A stretch of DNA of 64,000 nt, from NCBI RefSeq assembly GCF_029369745.1, contig NZ_CP120210.1, positions 4,464,001 through 4,528,000 on the forward strand, given 5' to 3'. Below the pieces are notes generated by a model that was given only the letters and a program-made list of their open reading frames with translations, made no database searches and was not told the DNA's origin. Both the position numbers and the translations under genes were made by a program. Shown here piece after piece: positions 1 through 8,170 of this stretch; within the stretch, counting starts at the first letter, position 1, and every line of letters starts with the position of its first letter. This DNA is from Amycolatopsis sp. QT-25. Lineage in GTDB: Bacteria > Actinomycetota > Actinomycetes > Mycobacteriales > Pseudonocardiaceae.

Positions 1-1887
1 GTCCACGGTCAGTTGCACCCGGCCGTCGACGCGGACGGTGCCGTCGAACGGCGCGACCCACCGGCGCACCGAGTCCAGCAGCGGCGAGTTGTCGACCTGC
101 TGGTTGAACTGCGCGGTCTGGTCACCGACGATCTCGCCGGTCACCGCTCCACCGCCGACGGGCACCGGGGTGCGGGTGGAGTCCGCGCTGTAGGCGGGCT
201 GCCCGTTGGCATCCAGGTAGCCGAACAACACGCCACCGTTGTCGACCAGGTCCGTGATGCCGTCACCATTGACGTCGCTGAAGAACCGATCCGACGTGGT
301 CGTGGTCCCCACGAAGTCCAGCTGCGCGGCTACAGCGAGGACGAACGCCTCGACACCGATCGTGCCCGACAACGTCCGCTCGGTCGAGATCCCCGGGAGG
401 TCGCGCAACCTGACCGGCGGGTCACCGAACTTCGGCTCACCCCCCGGAGTGCTCGAATTGGGGCGGTAATACACGTCGTTGTTCTTGCGGAACACCTTGT
501 CCGGCAGGTTGTCACCGTTCACGTCCACCAGCGCCGACAGGCCATCGGACTGGACGGCGTTGAACCCGACCTTCAGCCCGACGCCACCCTGCTTGACCGG
601 CCACCCCTGCACGTTGTAGCCAGCGAACAAGTGCGCACCGAACCCGACGGAAGTGCTCGCCGAGATCGCACTCGCCTCACCTTCACGGATGTTCACGCCC
701 AGATCGTCATCCGGGACCGACCAACCCGCCGCCTTCCCGAACCCGGTGTAGTTGCCGTCCTTGTCCCGGACATCGTCGAAGTAGTCGAACGAGTGGGTGT
801 TGAACAGCTTGTTGTCCTCACCGAACTGAGACACCGACGCCAGCAACGTCTTCGCGAACGCGCCTGCCCGGTAGTTCAGCTCGTAAGCGCGCACCAGCTG
901 GTCGTCCAGCTTGACCTCCACCCGGCGCAGCAGGTCCGCGGTCACCTTCTTGAAGCCGCCCCGGGCATCGATCTGCACATCACCGCGACGGGGTTCGCCC
1001 CGGTCCCGGTCACGCAGGAACGTCACCGAGTACTTGCCCTCGACGTCGCCGTGGCCGGTGTAGGTGATCCGCTGCGGATACAGATTGCTGCCCGGCACCG
1101 TCGACTTCTCGGTACCGCCGTCGTCCACCCTCGCATACCGGTAACGCATGACATTGTCGTTGGTGTCACGGACTTCGCGGACCGCCCAGGTGGCGATGCT
1201 GCCCGCCTTGTCGGCGAGCGTCGTATCGGGTGCCCCGCCGAACACCATGCGGGTGCCCGCCTTGTCGGTGACCTCCCACCAATAGCCCGCCGGTCTGTCC
1301 CCGTGCCGGACGATCCGGTCGAACCGGCTCTCCGCCCGGACGTGGAAGACCTTTTCCGCAGTCCGGGCCTGCAGCTCACCCCGATGGGCCACCGGGGTGA
1401 GCTGCTCACCGTTCAGCAGATAGGTCTCGGTCTCCAACCCCGCGTCATACCTCGGCACACCCCACCGGGTGTCCACCGTGATGGACGGCAGGGCGACGTC
1501 CCACCCCACACCCAGCCAGCCGTTCGCCCCCGAGGAGTTGTAGGCCACCGACAGCTTCGGCTCCAGACCTGCCCGCCCTTGGGGGACTTCCAGCGGGTAG
1601 GACAATCGCGCGTCGCCCCGGTTGTTCGCCGACGGCAGTCCGATCAGGTTCACCCCGGCCCCCGGATCGGCCGCCTTGATGTCCTTGATCTGGTTCGGAT
1701 CGAAGGACGTCCCCTCCGGATGTTCCGGCGCCGCGACTGCTCCATCCGCGCCCGATCCTTGCGCCGCCCAGCGCACCGAAGGCGGTGCCGCGCCCGGGAC
1801 CGTCACCGCCACCAACGCCAAGATCAGCGCGACCACCACGGCCCGGCGGTGCTGACGAACCGGACGAGTCCATGCGAAGGCAGCCAT
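1..1887 (-). CDS. Secreted SpvB/Tc-toxin (TcB-like) N-terminal protein, 3' end outside window
   Basis: The frame opens at ATG 1887, preceded by a purine-rich AAAGGGGG ribosome binding site, and runs without a stop to base 1, so about 629 residues are visible and the C-terminus is missing. Residues 1-35 form a signal peptide: an Arg-rich start, then a hydrophobic run ending VPGAAPP. Around residues 60-140 the motif string LSYPLEVPQGRAGLEP, then SVAYNSSGANGWLGVGWD, is typical of the SpvB / insecticidal toxin TcdB N-terminal domain. DVNGDNLPD (about residue 449) and DVNGDGITD (about residue 537) are FG-GAP/calcium-loop-like repeats of the TcdB middle region. Such proteins usually form the shell of Tc or RHS-type polymorphic toxins with a variable C-terminal effector. 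The secretory signal suggests export by Sec. The effector cannot be judged because the 3' end is off the window. Confidence 0.85.
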   Translation of the reverse strand, partial: MAAFAWTRPVRQHRRAVVVALILALVAVTVPGAAPPSVRWAAQGSGADGAVAAPEHPEGTSFDPNQIKDIKAADPGAGVNLIGLPSANNRGDARLSYPLEVPQGRAGLEPKLSVAYNSSGANGWLGVGWDVALPSITVDTRWGVPRYDAGLETETYLLNGEQLTPVAHRGELQARTAEKVFHVRAESRFDRIVRHGDRPAGYWWEVTDKAGTRMVFGGAPDTTLADKAGSIATWAVREVRDTNDNVMRYRYARVDDGGTEKSTVPGSNLYPQRITYTGHGDVEGKYSVTFLRDRDRGEPRRGDVQIDARGGFKKVTADLLRRVEVKLDDQLVRAYELNYRAGAFAKTLLASVSQFGEDNKLFNTHSFDYFDDVRDKDGNYTGFGKAAGWSVPDDDLGVNIREGEASAISASTSVGFGAHLFAGYNVQGWPVKQGGVGLKVGFNAVQSDGLSALVDVNGDNLPDKVFRKNNDVYYRPNSSTPGGEPKFGDPPVRLRDLPGISTERTLSGTIGVEAFVLAVAAQLDFVGTTTTSDRFFSDVNGDGITDLVDNGGVLFGYLDANGQPAYSADSTRTPVPVGGGAVTGEIVGDQTAQFNQQVDNSPLLDSVRRWVAPFDGTVRVDGRVQLTVD

Positions 1888-2098
1888 GCCCCCGACCCCC
1901 TTTGGATCGATGAATTAGGCCAAATGGTCCCGTCCGGCGACAATGACCGTCGCGCACGGGATCGAACGGTGATGCGGGAGCGAAGCACGCAGCGGACAAC
2001 CGTGACCAGATAGCGCATCCGGGCGAGTATCGATCTCGGCGACGGTATCGACCGTCGATGAAATCCCGATGAAACACCACTTCCGTGAACTTCTCTTG

Positions 2099-2614
2099 CT
2101 ACGGGTGGGTGTTCCCTTCACCGGGACATACGGGGATCCGGGCCAGTTCCGCCGGGCACGGGCCGGGGTGTACCACGCCGAGCCGCCGTGTCGCGCGGGT
2201 CATCGCCACATAGAGATCGTTGTGGCCCAAGGGTCCGGCGGCCATGACCGCCGCCGGGTCGACGATCAGCACCGAGTCGAACTCCACTCCCTTGGCCTCG
2301 CCGGGAGTGAGCAGGACGACCGGCTCCGTGAGGTCCGGCGGGACCGTGGCCGGCAGCGCCACCGCGAGCCGATCCCGGTGCACCGGCGGCGCGATCACCG
2401 CCAGGCTGCCCTCGTCGTGGCGCGCGACGAGGCGAGCGACGACGTCGGCCAGCTCGGCGGCCGTGGTGCGCGACCGCCACGGCCGCTCCCCGGTCGAGCG
2501 GACCGACCGGAGAGGCCGCGACCCCGGGTGACGCGCGCTGAGCAGGTCCTCGGTGGCGGCCATGATCTCCGCCGGGGTGCGGTAGTTGACGGTCAGCCGG
2601 GCCAGCCGCCACCG
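2099..2614 (-). pseudogene. 3' fragment of a UvrD/HelD-like superfamily 1 helicase
   Basis: About 172 C-terminal codons of an SF1 DNA helicase survive. Motif IV LTVNYRTP lies just inside the break, motif V reads LTPGEAKGVEFDSVLIVDP, and motif VI is LYVAMTRATRRLGVVH. The reading frame runs straight into the IS5-family element at 2615, and the N-terminal three quarters (Walker A, Walker B) are absent. The missing part is not on the far side of the element either: a signal peptidase gene lies there. A start at 2563 would give only a 154-residue fragment without ATPase motifs, so the product is very unlikely to be functional. Confidence 0.85.
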
Positions 2615-2618
2615 CTAG

Positions 2619-3660
2619 GGCCTGTTTTCGATGTGCTGACCAGGGATGTTCTTGAGTTGCGTTGTCAGCATGGCGTGTCATAGATCGCATAGACGAGGTC
2701 TCCGGTAGACCGATCAACGACCAAGCTGATCCAGAACACCGGAGACCTCGTGTCCAGCCTAGCGGCGACGGGGCGAGCCGACCTGACCGACGCGCAGTGG
2801 GCGATCCTGGAGCCGCTGCTGCCCGTCGGTAAGAAACCCGGCCGCCCACCCTTGTGGACCAAACGCCAGCTCTTGGACGGTATCCGCTGGCGGGTTCGTG
2901 TCGGTTCCCCGTGGCGTGACGTCCCACCGATGTATGGCTGCCGGCAAACCGTCTATGGCCTTTTCCGGCGCTGGCAGCGTGCTGGTGTGCGGGCGCTGAT
3001 CTTGGCGGCGCTGCAGACCCGGGCCGACGCCGCCGGGCTGATCACCCGGGAGGTGAGCGTGGATTCCACGATCAACCGGGCGCACCAGCACGCAGCAGGA
3101 GCCCGCATCGACAGCGAACTGCAGAAAGAACCGCCAGGTGGTATCGGCGAGCCCGAACCCGCCGACCACGCGTTGGGCCGGTCGCGGGGAGGCTGGACGA
3201 CCAAGCCGCATCTGGCCACCGAGCAAAACCAGAAACCGTTGTCGTTGCCGGTGACCGCCGGTCAATGTGGTGATTCGCCGCAGTTCGAGGCGGTGCTGGC
3301 CAGGGTCCGGGTCGCGCGTGCTGATGGTGGGCGAGCCCGGACCCGGCCGGATCGTGTCCTGGCGGACAAGGCCTACAGTTCCCGCGCGAACCGGGCCTAT
3401 CTGCGGCGGCGCGGGATCGCGTGCACGATCCCGCAACCCTCTGACCAGGTCCGGCATCGCCGCAACCGCGGCCGGGCTGGTGGCCGGCCACCAGTGTTCG
3501 ACCCACAGATCCACAAGCAGCGGCATGCGGTCGAGTGCGGCATCAACCGGCTCAAACGCAACCGAAGCGTGGCCACACGATTCGACAAACTCGCCGTCCG
3601 CTACGAAGCAACCATCCACATCGCAGCCATCAACGAATGGCTACGCCATTGAAACACGCC
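2619..3660 (+). mobile_element. IS5-family insertion sequence (IS427-like group), intact
   Basis: A 1042-bp element flanked on both sides by CTAG (2615-2618 and 3661-3664), the usual target duplication of this group. Read inward, the two ends are GGCCTGTTTTCG and GGCGTGTTTCAA, imperfect terminal inverted repeats. It carries one uninterrupted transposase gene (2750-3652). The neighbouring genes on either side are unrelated halves (helicase C-terminus left, signal peptidase right), which suggests that the element also took part in a deletion or rearrangement. Confidence 0.9.
2750..3652 (+). CDS. IS5-family DDE transposase
   Basis: A 300-residue transposase with a GTG start at 2750. The N-terminal third is the DUF4096-like helix region (LTDAQWAILEPLLP, then GIRWRVRVGSPWRDVPP). 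The catalytic triad is visible as D in EVSVDSTINRAH (about residue 105), D in VLADKAYSSRAN (about 205) and E in HAVECGINRLKRNRS (about 263). Many relatives split this protein into two frames joined by programmed frameshifting. Here it is a single frame. Length and motifs are complete, so the element is probably able to transpose. Confidence 0.95.
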   Translation: MSSLAATGRADLTDAQWAILEPLLPVGKKPGRPPLWTKRQLLDGIRWRVRVGSPWRDVPPMYGCRQTVYGLFRRWQRAGVRALILAALQTRADAAGLITREVSVDSTINRAHQHAAGARIDSELQKEPPGGIGEPEPADHALGRSRGGWTTKPHLATEQNQKPLSLPVTAGQCGDSPQFEAVLARVRVARADGGRARTRPDRVLADKAYSSRANRAYLRRRGIACTIPQPSDQVRHRRNRGRAGGRPPVFDPQIHKQRHAVECGINRLKRNRSVATRFDKLAVRYEATIHIAAINEWLRH

Positions 3661-4108
3661 CTAGGTCGAACCCATGCGTGTGCTGCTTAACGCCGGAGCC
3701 ATACCTGGTCACCGTGCCGAGTGGGTAGACGACGACGCCCAGGAGGGCGGTCACCGGAAAATAGCCAATACGTCGTGAGTCGAAACTGAGCCTGGTGTTG
3801 TCCCCGAGCAGAAGCAGCTGCCGCGGGGGTACCGTGGCATCGGTGGTCGGGTACACCTGTGGGGGCACGGGGTCGCCGCTGACGGCGGCGACGCGTTTGA
3901 CCAGCCATGCCGGGTCACCTGGTACCTGCGGATCGGGCATGGCTATCACCGCGACCCGGCCTCTGGTCACGGTGCGGCAGCGGCGCACCAGAAGACGCTG
4001 GCCTGGAGGGTACGTAGGTCGCATGCTGTCGCCCTCGACAGTGACCACTATGAAGGTCCTGCGCAGCACCAGCAGCAGTAGCGTAGAGACGAGCACGAAC
4101 GTCCTCAT
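3641..4108 (-). CDS. S26-family signal peptidase of the Cys-rich peptide operon
   Basis: A 155-residue membrane-anchored serine peptidase. Residues 3-22 are a hydrophobic N-terminal anchor. The catalytic serine is Ser28 in VEGDSMRPTYPPGQ and the general-base lysine is Lys71 in WLVKRVAAVSGD. The later box LLLGDNTRLSFDSRRIGYFP is the conserved S26 box with GDN and SxDSR. Its ATG overlaps the stop of the ABC exporter (ATGA, 4105-4108), so translation is coupled. The last residues, GRVSMA, are encoded by the right end of the inserted IS element, so the natural C-terminus was altered; the catalytic core is intact. The likely job is removal of the leader from the exported peptide encoded at 7070-7294, which has an Ala-Gly-Ala site before its first cysteine. 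That role is inferred from context. Confidence 0.88.
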   Translation of the reverse strand: MRTFVLVSTLLLLVLRRTFIVVTVEGDSMRPTYPPGQRLLVRRCRTVTRGRVAVIAMPDPQVPGDPAWLVKRVAAVSGDPVPPQVYPTTDATVPPRQLLLLGDNTRLSFDSRRIGYFPVTALLGVVVYPLGTVTRYGSGVKQHTHGFDLGRVSMA

Positions 4109-5940
4109 GGCAGCGCCCCCCGGTAGCCTTCGGCCTGAAGCTGGAACAGTCGTGCGTAGACACCACCACCAGTTCGTAGGCTGTCGTGAGTGCCTTGTTC
4201 GACGATGTGACCGTCCGCGAGCACCACGATGTGGTCCGCATCGCGCACAGTCCCGAGACGATGGGAAATCAGAACGCTCGTCGCGCCCGTGCGATAGGTC
4301 CGCAGGCTCCGGTGGATCTCGTGCTCAGCGAGAGCATCAAGGCCGGAACTCGGCTCGTCCAGAATGAGCAAGTCCCGGTCACCGCGGAGATACGCGCGCG
4401 CGAGCGCGATCCGCTGCCACTGGCCACCGGACAGCAGCACTCCGTCGGTGCCCGTACTCACGTGGCTGGCATCGGCATCAGCCTCCGGGTCGGCAAATGA
4501 TCTGGACAGCAACGTGCGGTAGCCGCGCGGCAGGGCCTCGATCATCGAGTCGACACCCGCGCGGCCTGCTGCGGAGTGGATGGCGGCATCATCGGCGAGC
4601 AGGGCGAGGTCGCCGACACCGATGTTCTCCCCCGCCGTCAATTCGTAGCTCACGTAGTCCTGGAAGACGACACTGAGCCGGGCCCGCAGGTCCTCTGGCC
4701 GGAACTCACGGATATCTACACCGTCCCACAGGATACGGCCCCGATCTGGATCGTAGAAGCGACACAACAGCTTCACCAACGTGCTCTTTCCCGCGCCGTT
4801 GAGACCGACGAGTGCCGTTGCGGTGCCGTGGCGCAGCACCAGGTTCATCCCGCGAAGCACCCAGTCGGTGTTCTCCCCGTAGCGGAACCAGACATCGCGC
4901 ACCTCGATACTGTGCCGCAGTCGCGGCAGTGGGCGAGGATCAGGGGCCAGTGGCAAGTCTGGTTCCGCGTCGACAATGGCGAGGTAGTGCCTGTAGACCA
5001 GGAGGGCATGGTGCGCGTCGACCAGGCCGCCGACCACGGTGGACAAACCCGCTTGGAGTCCGGCGAGTGCCGCGACGAACGCTGACACGTCGCCGATCGA
5101 GAGCTTGCCGGCTACCGCCGCGCCCACTGCCCACCAGAGCCCCGCCCCAGCGGTGGCCGCCGACAGCGCCCCCAGCGTCAGCTGGATGCGTAATTCTCGG
5201 CCGTCAAGCCTGCGAGCGGCACTGTCGATCACGCTCAGTTCGCTGAGCATTCGCTTCCGGAAAAGGCTTCCCAGCCCGAGCAGGCGCAGCTCTTTGGCCG
5301 CCGGCAAATTCGTGAGCAAGTCGGCGTAGAAGAACTCCTTGCGCTGTCGGGGGCTGAGCTGCCATTCGGTCTGACTGCGGGAACGGGATAGCGTCAGTTC
5401 CGCAATCATCGCCGGTACCACGCTGAGCAGCGCGACGAACGCCATCCCGGGATTCACGGCTGACAACACCGCGAGGAATCCCCCGAGGGTAACGCAGGTG
5501 CTGACTACCGTGACCGAGCTATTGACCACAGCACCCGGTGCGGAGCCACCCGACAACTGCGCGAGGTGCAGGTGGTCGCGGAACCGGGGGTCCTCCAGTC
5601 TGCGGAGTCCGGCGAGCCGATCGGTAGCGACATACAAAGCCGCTTGCGCGGTGCGGCTGAGCTGCCGGTCGAACTGCCCGCGGACGTAGCGCCCGAACAG
5701 CGGTATGACCGCGGTCCCCAAACCCGCCAGCACAAGCCCAGCGACAGGCCAGACAAGCTCGTTACCCGCCTGGATCCGGTCGAGGACTGTTTTGAGAAGC
5801 ACGACCGAGACGACAGGGAATGTGGCCGCTGCGACTGTCGTGACGAGATGCGCGCTCAGCCAGCCCGGCGCGGCACTGACGGTGAACCTCAGCGCACGCG
5901 TCAGCCTCCGCAGGCCTCCCTCGGGCGGCTCGGAGGTCAC
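4105..5940 (-). CDS. ABC exporter, fused membrane and ATPase domains
   Basis: A 611-residue type I half-exporter. The N-terminal ~320 residues carry six expected membrane helices. The C-terminal domain has Walker A GLNGAGKSTLVK (about residue 385), the Q-loop VVFQDY, signature LSGGQWQR, Walker B LLILDEPSS and switch ISHR. There is no N-terminal C39 peptidase domain, so leader removal needs a separate enzyme, which the overlapping S26 gene can supply. I chose GTG 5940 because it overlaps the stop of the thioredoxin-like gene by four bases (GTGA); an in-frame ATG at 6186 would add an Arg-rich, non-coding-looking stretch overlapping that gene. The predicted substrate is the ten-cysteine peptide encoded first in the operon. 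Confidence 0.92.
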   Translation of the reverse strand: MTSEPPEGGLRRLTRALRFTVSAAPGWLSAHLVTTVAAATFPVVSVVLLKTVLDRIQAGNELVWPVAGLVLAGLGTAVIPLFGRYVRGQFDRQLSRTAQAALYVATDRLAGLRRLEDPRFRDHLHLAQLSGGSAPGAVVNSSVTVVSTCVTLGGFLAVLSAVNPGMAFVALLSVVPAMIAELTLSRSRSQTEWQLSPRQRKEFFYADLLTNLPAAKELRLLGLGSLFRKRMLSELSVIDSAARRLDGRELRIQLTLGALSAATAGAGLWWAVGAAVAGKLSIGDVSAFVAALAGLQAGLSTVVGGLVDAHHALLVYRHYLAIVDAEPDLPLAPDPRPLPRLRHSIEVRDVWFRYGENTDWVLRGMNLVLRHGTATALVGLNGAGKSTLVKLLCRFYDPDRGRILWDGVDIREFRPEDLRARLSVVFQDYVSYELTAGENIGVGDLALLADDAAIHSAAGRAGVDSMIEALPRGYRTLLSRSFADPEADADASHVSTGTDGVLLSGGQWQRIALARAYLRGDRDLLILDEPSSGLDALAEHEIHRSLRTYRTGATSVLISHRLGTVRDADHIVVLADGHIVEQGTHDSLRTGGGVYARLFQLQAEGYRGALP

Positions 5941-6491
5941 GCGGTGGCCGTGTTCGCCACGTCGGAGACAGCGGCAAGAGCGCTTCCACTGACGTGCAAC
6001 GCCCCACCGGCGTCCAGCACGGCGAAAGCGGGGAATCCCCGCACGCCGAACGCGGACGTCAGCACGCCACCATCGTCTTCTCGCACGACACGTGCGACCG
6101 GCATGAGCGCCTCGACGATCGGCACGGCCGCTGCATCGTCGCTCGACACGACGACCGCCAGCACTTGTCGCCGACCACCCGACCATCCCTCCGCGAAGGC
6201 AGTGAAGTCCGGCAGCTGTTCCCGGCAGGATGGGCAGGTCGGCGTGAAGAATCCCACCAGTGTTCGCTTGGTGACGAGATCACGCCCGACCTGGTCACCA
6301 TCCACAGTGGTAACGGTGAAGTCATCGGTGAATTCGCCCGCGGCGCGCATCACGAGCATCGGTTCACTGCCGACACCGCGCGCAAGCAGTGTCGTGTGCT
6401 CCCGCAGTCGCCGGATGACACCGAAGGTGAACAACAGGTTCGTCACTCCGATCAGCCCGACGAGAATCAGGCCAGCGGTGAGGTAGGGCAT
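5937..6491 (-). CDS. Membrane-anchored thioredoxin-like (TlpA/MauD-type) protein
   Basis: 184 residues: an N-terminal membrane helix (about residues 3-25), then a redoxin domain with the active site FFTPTCPSCREQLP (Cys86 and Cys89) and the downstream cis-proline region FGVRGFPAFAVLD. The architecture matches TlpA/MauD proteins, which work on cysteines outside the membrane. The gene follows the MauE-like gene with a one-base gap and overlaps the ABC exporter start. Since the operon begins with a peptide precursor with ten cysteines, an oxidase or isomerase role in forming its disulfides is the natural inference, rather than methylamine dehydrogenase maturation: no mau structural genes are present. 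Confidence 0.88.
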   Translation of the reverse strand: MPYLTAGLILVGLIGVTNLLFTFGVIRRLREHTTLLARGVGSEPMLVMRAAGEFTDDFTVTTVDGDQVGRDLVTKRTLVGFFTPTCPSCREQLPDFTAFAEGWSGGRRQVLAVVVSSDDAAAVPIVEALMPVARVVREDDGGVLTSAFGVRGFPAFAVLDAGGALHVSGSALAAVSDVANTATA

Positions 6492-6492
6492 G

Positions 6493-7062
6493 TCAGTTCT
6501 CCGAAGATGAGCGCCCGACCGTCGGGCTGGTGACGAACAGGTCGACTAGGTTGTCGAGGTGCACAGCGACCAAGCCGCCCAGGGCACCGACGCCGGCGGC
6601 AAGCAGGCCGTCGCCGGATGACATCCCCGATGTCCCGACCAAGCCCGCCAGCGCCACCACGATCAGCACGCCATTACGGATCAGGTGCCGGAGACGCAAC
6701 GGCCGCTCCTCGTCGCCGAAACAGCGGCAGGACCCACCCGTTCCGCGTCGCATCGACAACGCCATCCCCCCGGTGAATCCTGTAAGCAGGACCACGCTGC
6801 CCGTCAGGGCGATGGTGCCGACCACCCCTGATCGCCCCATGGCACTGGTGGCTGTTGTGAACATCAGGCAGAGGACGACGACACACTCGGCGGCAGTGAC
6901 AACGAATGCCACGGGAACCACAAGAGGTTCCGGCAACACGCGCCACTGCCGCAACGACGCGACGAATGCGCGACGGGTGGCGGAACTCCGAGTTCTCGTG
7001 ATCACCGACGTGCCGAATACGACGGCAAGTAGTGCGGTGGCCCCGATCGGCACGGCGGTCAT
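6493..7062 (-). CDS. MauE/DoxX-like redox membrane protein
   Basis: A 189-residue integral membrane protein with about four to five hydrophobic segments. A CxC pair (Cys112 and Cys114) sits in GGSCRCFGDEERPLRLRHLI, the loop characteristic of MauE-type proteins, and further cysteines at about 60 and 65 lie in a membrane helix. MauE-like proteins are paired with MauD/TlpA thioredoxins and are thought to move electrons or disulfides across the membrane, as DsbB or VKOR do. The start at 7062 is chosen because it begins directly with a membrane helix and lies seven bases after the peptide stop. The longer frame to 7212 would overlap the peptide gene. Confidence 0.85.
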   Translation of the reverse strand: MTAVPIGATALLAVVFGTSVITRTRSSATRRAFVASLRQWRVLPEPLVVPVAFVVTAAECVVVLCLMFTTATSAMGRSGVVGTIALTGSVVLLTGFTGGMALSMRRGTGGSCRCFGDEERPLRLRHLIRNGVLIVVALAGLVGTSGMSSGDGLLAAGVGALGGLVAVHLDNLVDLFVTSPTVGRSSSEN

Positions 7063-7069
7063 CGCATGC

Positions 7070-7294
7070 CTAGCAGAAGCTGCCGGACGAGAAACACGTG
7101 CTGCTGCAGGTCGTGGTCTGACAGTTGCAGCTGGTCCAGCACTGCTGAAGCATCCGCATTCCGGTAGCCGGGTTACACGGCATGGACGGGCACGTCCGCA
7201 CATAGCTGTCACCGCAGGGACACGCCCCCGCTCGAACCTTCGGGAGGACCAGAGTCACCATGCGGTCGGCAAGGGCTGCGAACATCGTGGACAT
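7070..7294 (-). CDS. Ten-cysteine secreted peptide precursor (bacteriocin-like, unclassified)
   Basis: 74 residues behind an excellent AGGAG ribosome binding site seven bases upstream of ATG 7294. The first 24 residues (MSTMFAALADRMVTLVL, then PKVRAGA) form a leader-like, cysteine-free segment ending Ala22-Gly23-Ala24, an A-x-A signal-peptidase site. The remaining 50 residues hold all ten cysteines, at positions 25, 27, 35, 40, 52, 56, 58, 63, 67 and 74, ending in a C-terminal Cys. Five disulfides are possible. It is the first gene of a five-gene operon with a MauE/thioredoxin pair, an ABC exporter and an S26 peptidase. No lanthionine, radical-SAM or YcaO enzyme is nearby, so disulfides are the expected modification. 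The target or activity is unknown; a bacteriocin-like or signalling role is inference. Confidence 0.8.
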   Translation of the reverse strand: MSTMFAALADRMVTLVLPKVRAGACPCGDSYVRTCPSMPCNPATGMRMLQQCWTSCNCQTTTCSSTCFSSGSFC

Positions 7295-8170
7295 GTATCA
7301 CTCCTGGGGGGGTCGTCGGATAGAGGGATGGCAATGACGTGTCAGCAGGACGCGAAGCTCAACCATGCTCACCTCGACACATTGCCATGGGGAAAGATGG
7401 CTAGCCGCCAGAAACTCGCAGCATCAAGATAAGCAAGCTAGCCGCCAGAATGGCGATTGACCAGTCATTCGCGGCACGCCGGTCCGCTTCAACGGCACCG
7501 CAGCACAGCCTGCAGCACGACTGGGTAAACCCCGTTCCCCGCCTCGGACGGAAAGAAAATTATGCAGACCGAGCGACTCAAACACGACCTGACCAGCGGT
7601 TATGCCGCGCTTTGCACGATGCGGACGTGTCATCGAGCACGCCCCTATTGGCGTGGCGCACAAGCGGCTGGAGCGATACGCGAAGCAACATTACGCAGAT
7701 TCGAAATCGCATCACCGCCGGTCTGGCCAGACCGGGACACGAGTTCATATCGCAGTGATACCTCGCCCGGCGCCGTTGTATTCAGGTGCCGGGCTCAAAG
7801 CCACCACGCAACTACGGCTGCTCCAGGCTCAACCGCCCACCGCCGAGACCACACCATTTCAAGTGAGATCGTCGCGGCACGCCGGCAGCGCTGCCATCTC
7901 CGCACTCCGCGCCGCTGTCCGAACAAGCTTCTGTCCAGCCTGGCAATATTCCCCACAGAGGACGCGGCGGCGCTGCCGGACTCGGGTACCCGCCAGAGGC
8001 GGCGACCAGTTCCTCGCTCAGTATCGGATTCCTCCCAGGCCGCTCACCGGTTTCCCGTCCGAGAACCGCTAGTGGATCCGGGCCACCTACACCGGCCGCG
8101 GGCGAGAGGGCCGGCACAGGACGGCCGGCTCGTTCGAGCCGACAACACCGCTTCCCTTCGACGGATAGGT
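7295..8170. other. Non-coding or decayed interval upstream of the peptide operon
   Basis: About 880 bases between the divergent peptide operon and the GntR gene. No frame here shows a recognisable domain, a good ribosome binding site or actinobacterial third-position GC bias. Base composition is visibly lower in GC than the neighbouring genes. It must contain the promoter of the peptide operon, and it holds a 14-base direct repeat at 7400-7413 and 7437-7450. Confidence 0.5.
7400..7450. repeat. 14-bp direct repeat
   Basis: GCTAGCCGCCAGAA occurs exactly at 7400-7413 and 7437-7450, 37 bases apart, about 100 bases upstream of the peptide operon. It could be a regulator binding repeat or chance. 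Confidence 0.5.

Noticed and set aside
13..2013. 666-codon open frame on the plus strand
   Set aside because: It is the antisense of the SpvB/TcB-like gene; its residue composition (Arg/Val/His-rich, no domain) is that of a shadow frame.
4105..6186. Longer ABC exporter start at 6186
   Set aside because: The added 82 residues are Arg-rich and lie antiparallel in coding character within the thioredoxin-like gene; the GTGA overlap at 5940 is the normal junction.
5937..7062. Methylamine utilisation cluster
   Set aside because: MauE- and MauD-like genes are present, but there are no mauA/mauB structural genes and the neighbours are a peptide, exporter and peptidase.
7070..7294. Lanthipeptide or thiopeptide precursor for the ten-Cys peptide
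   Set aside because: No LanB/LanC/LanM, YcaO or radical-SAM gene is in the locus; redox proteins favour disulfides.
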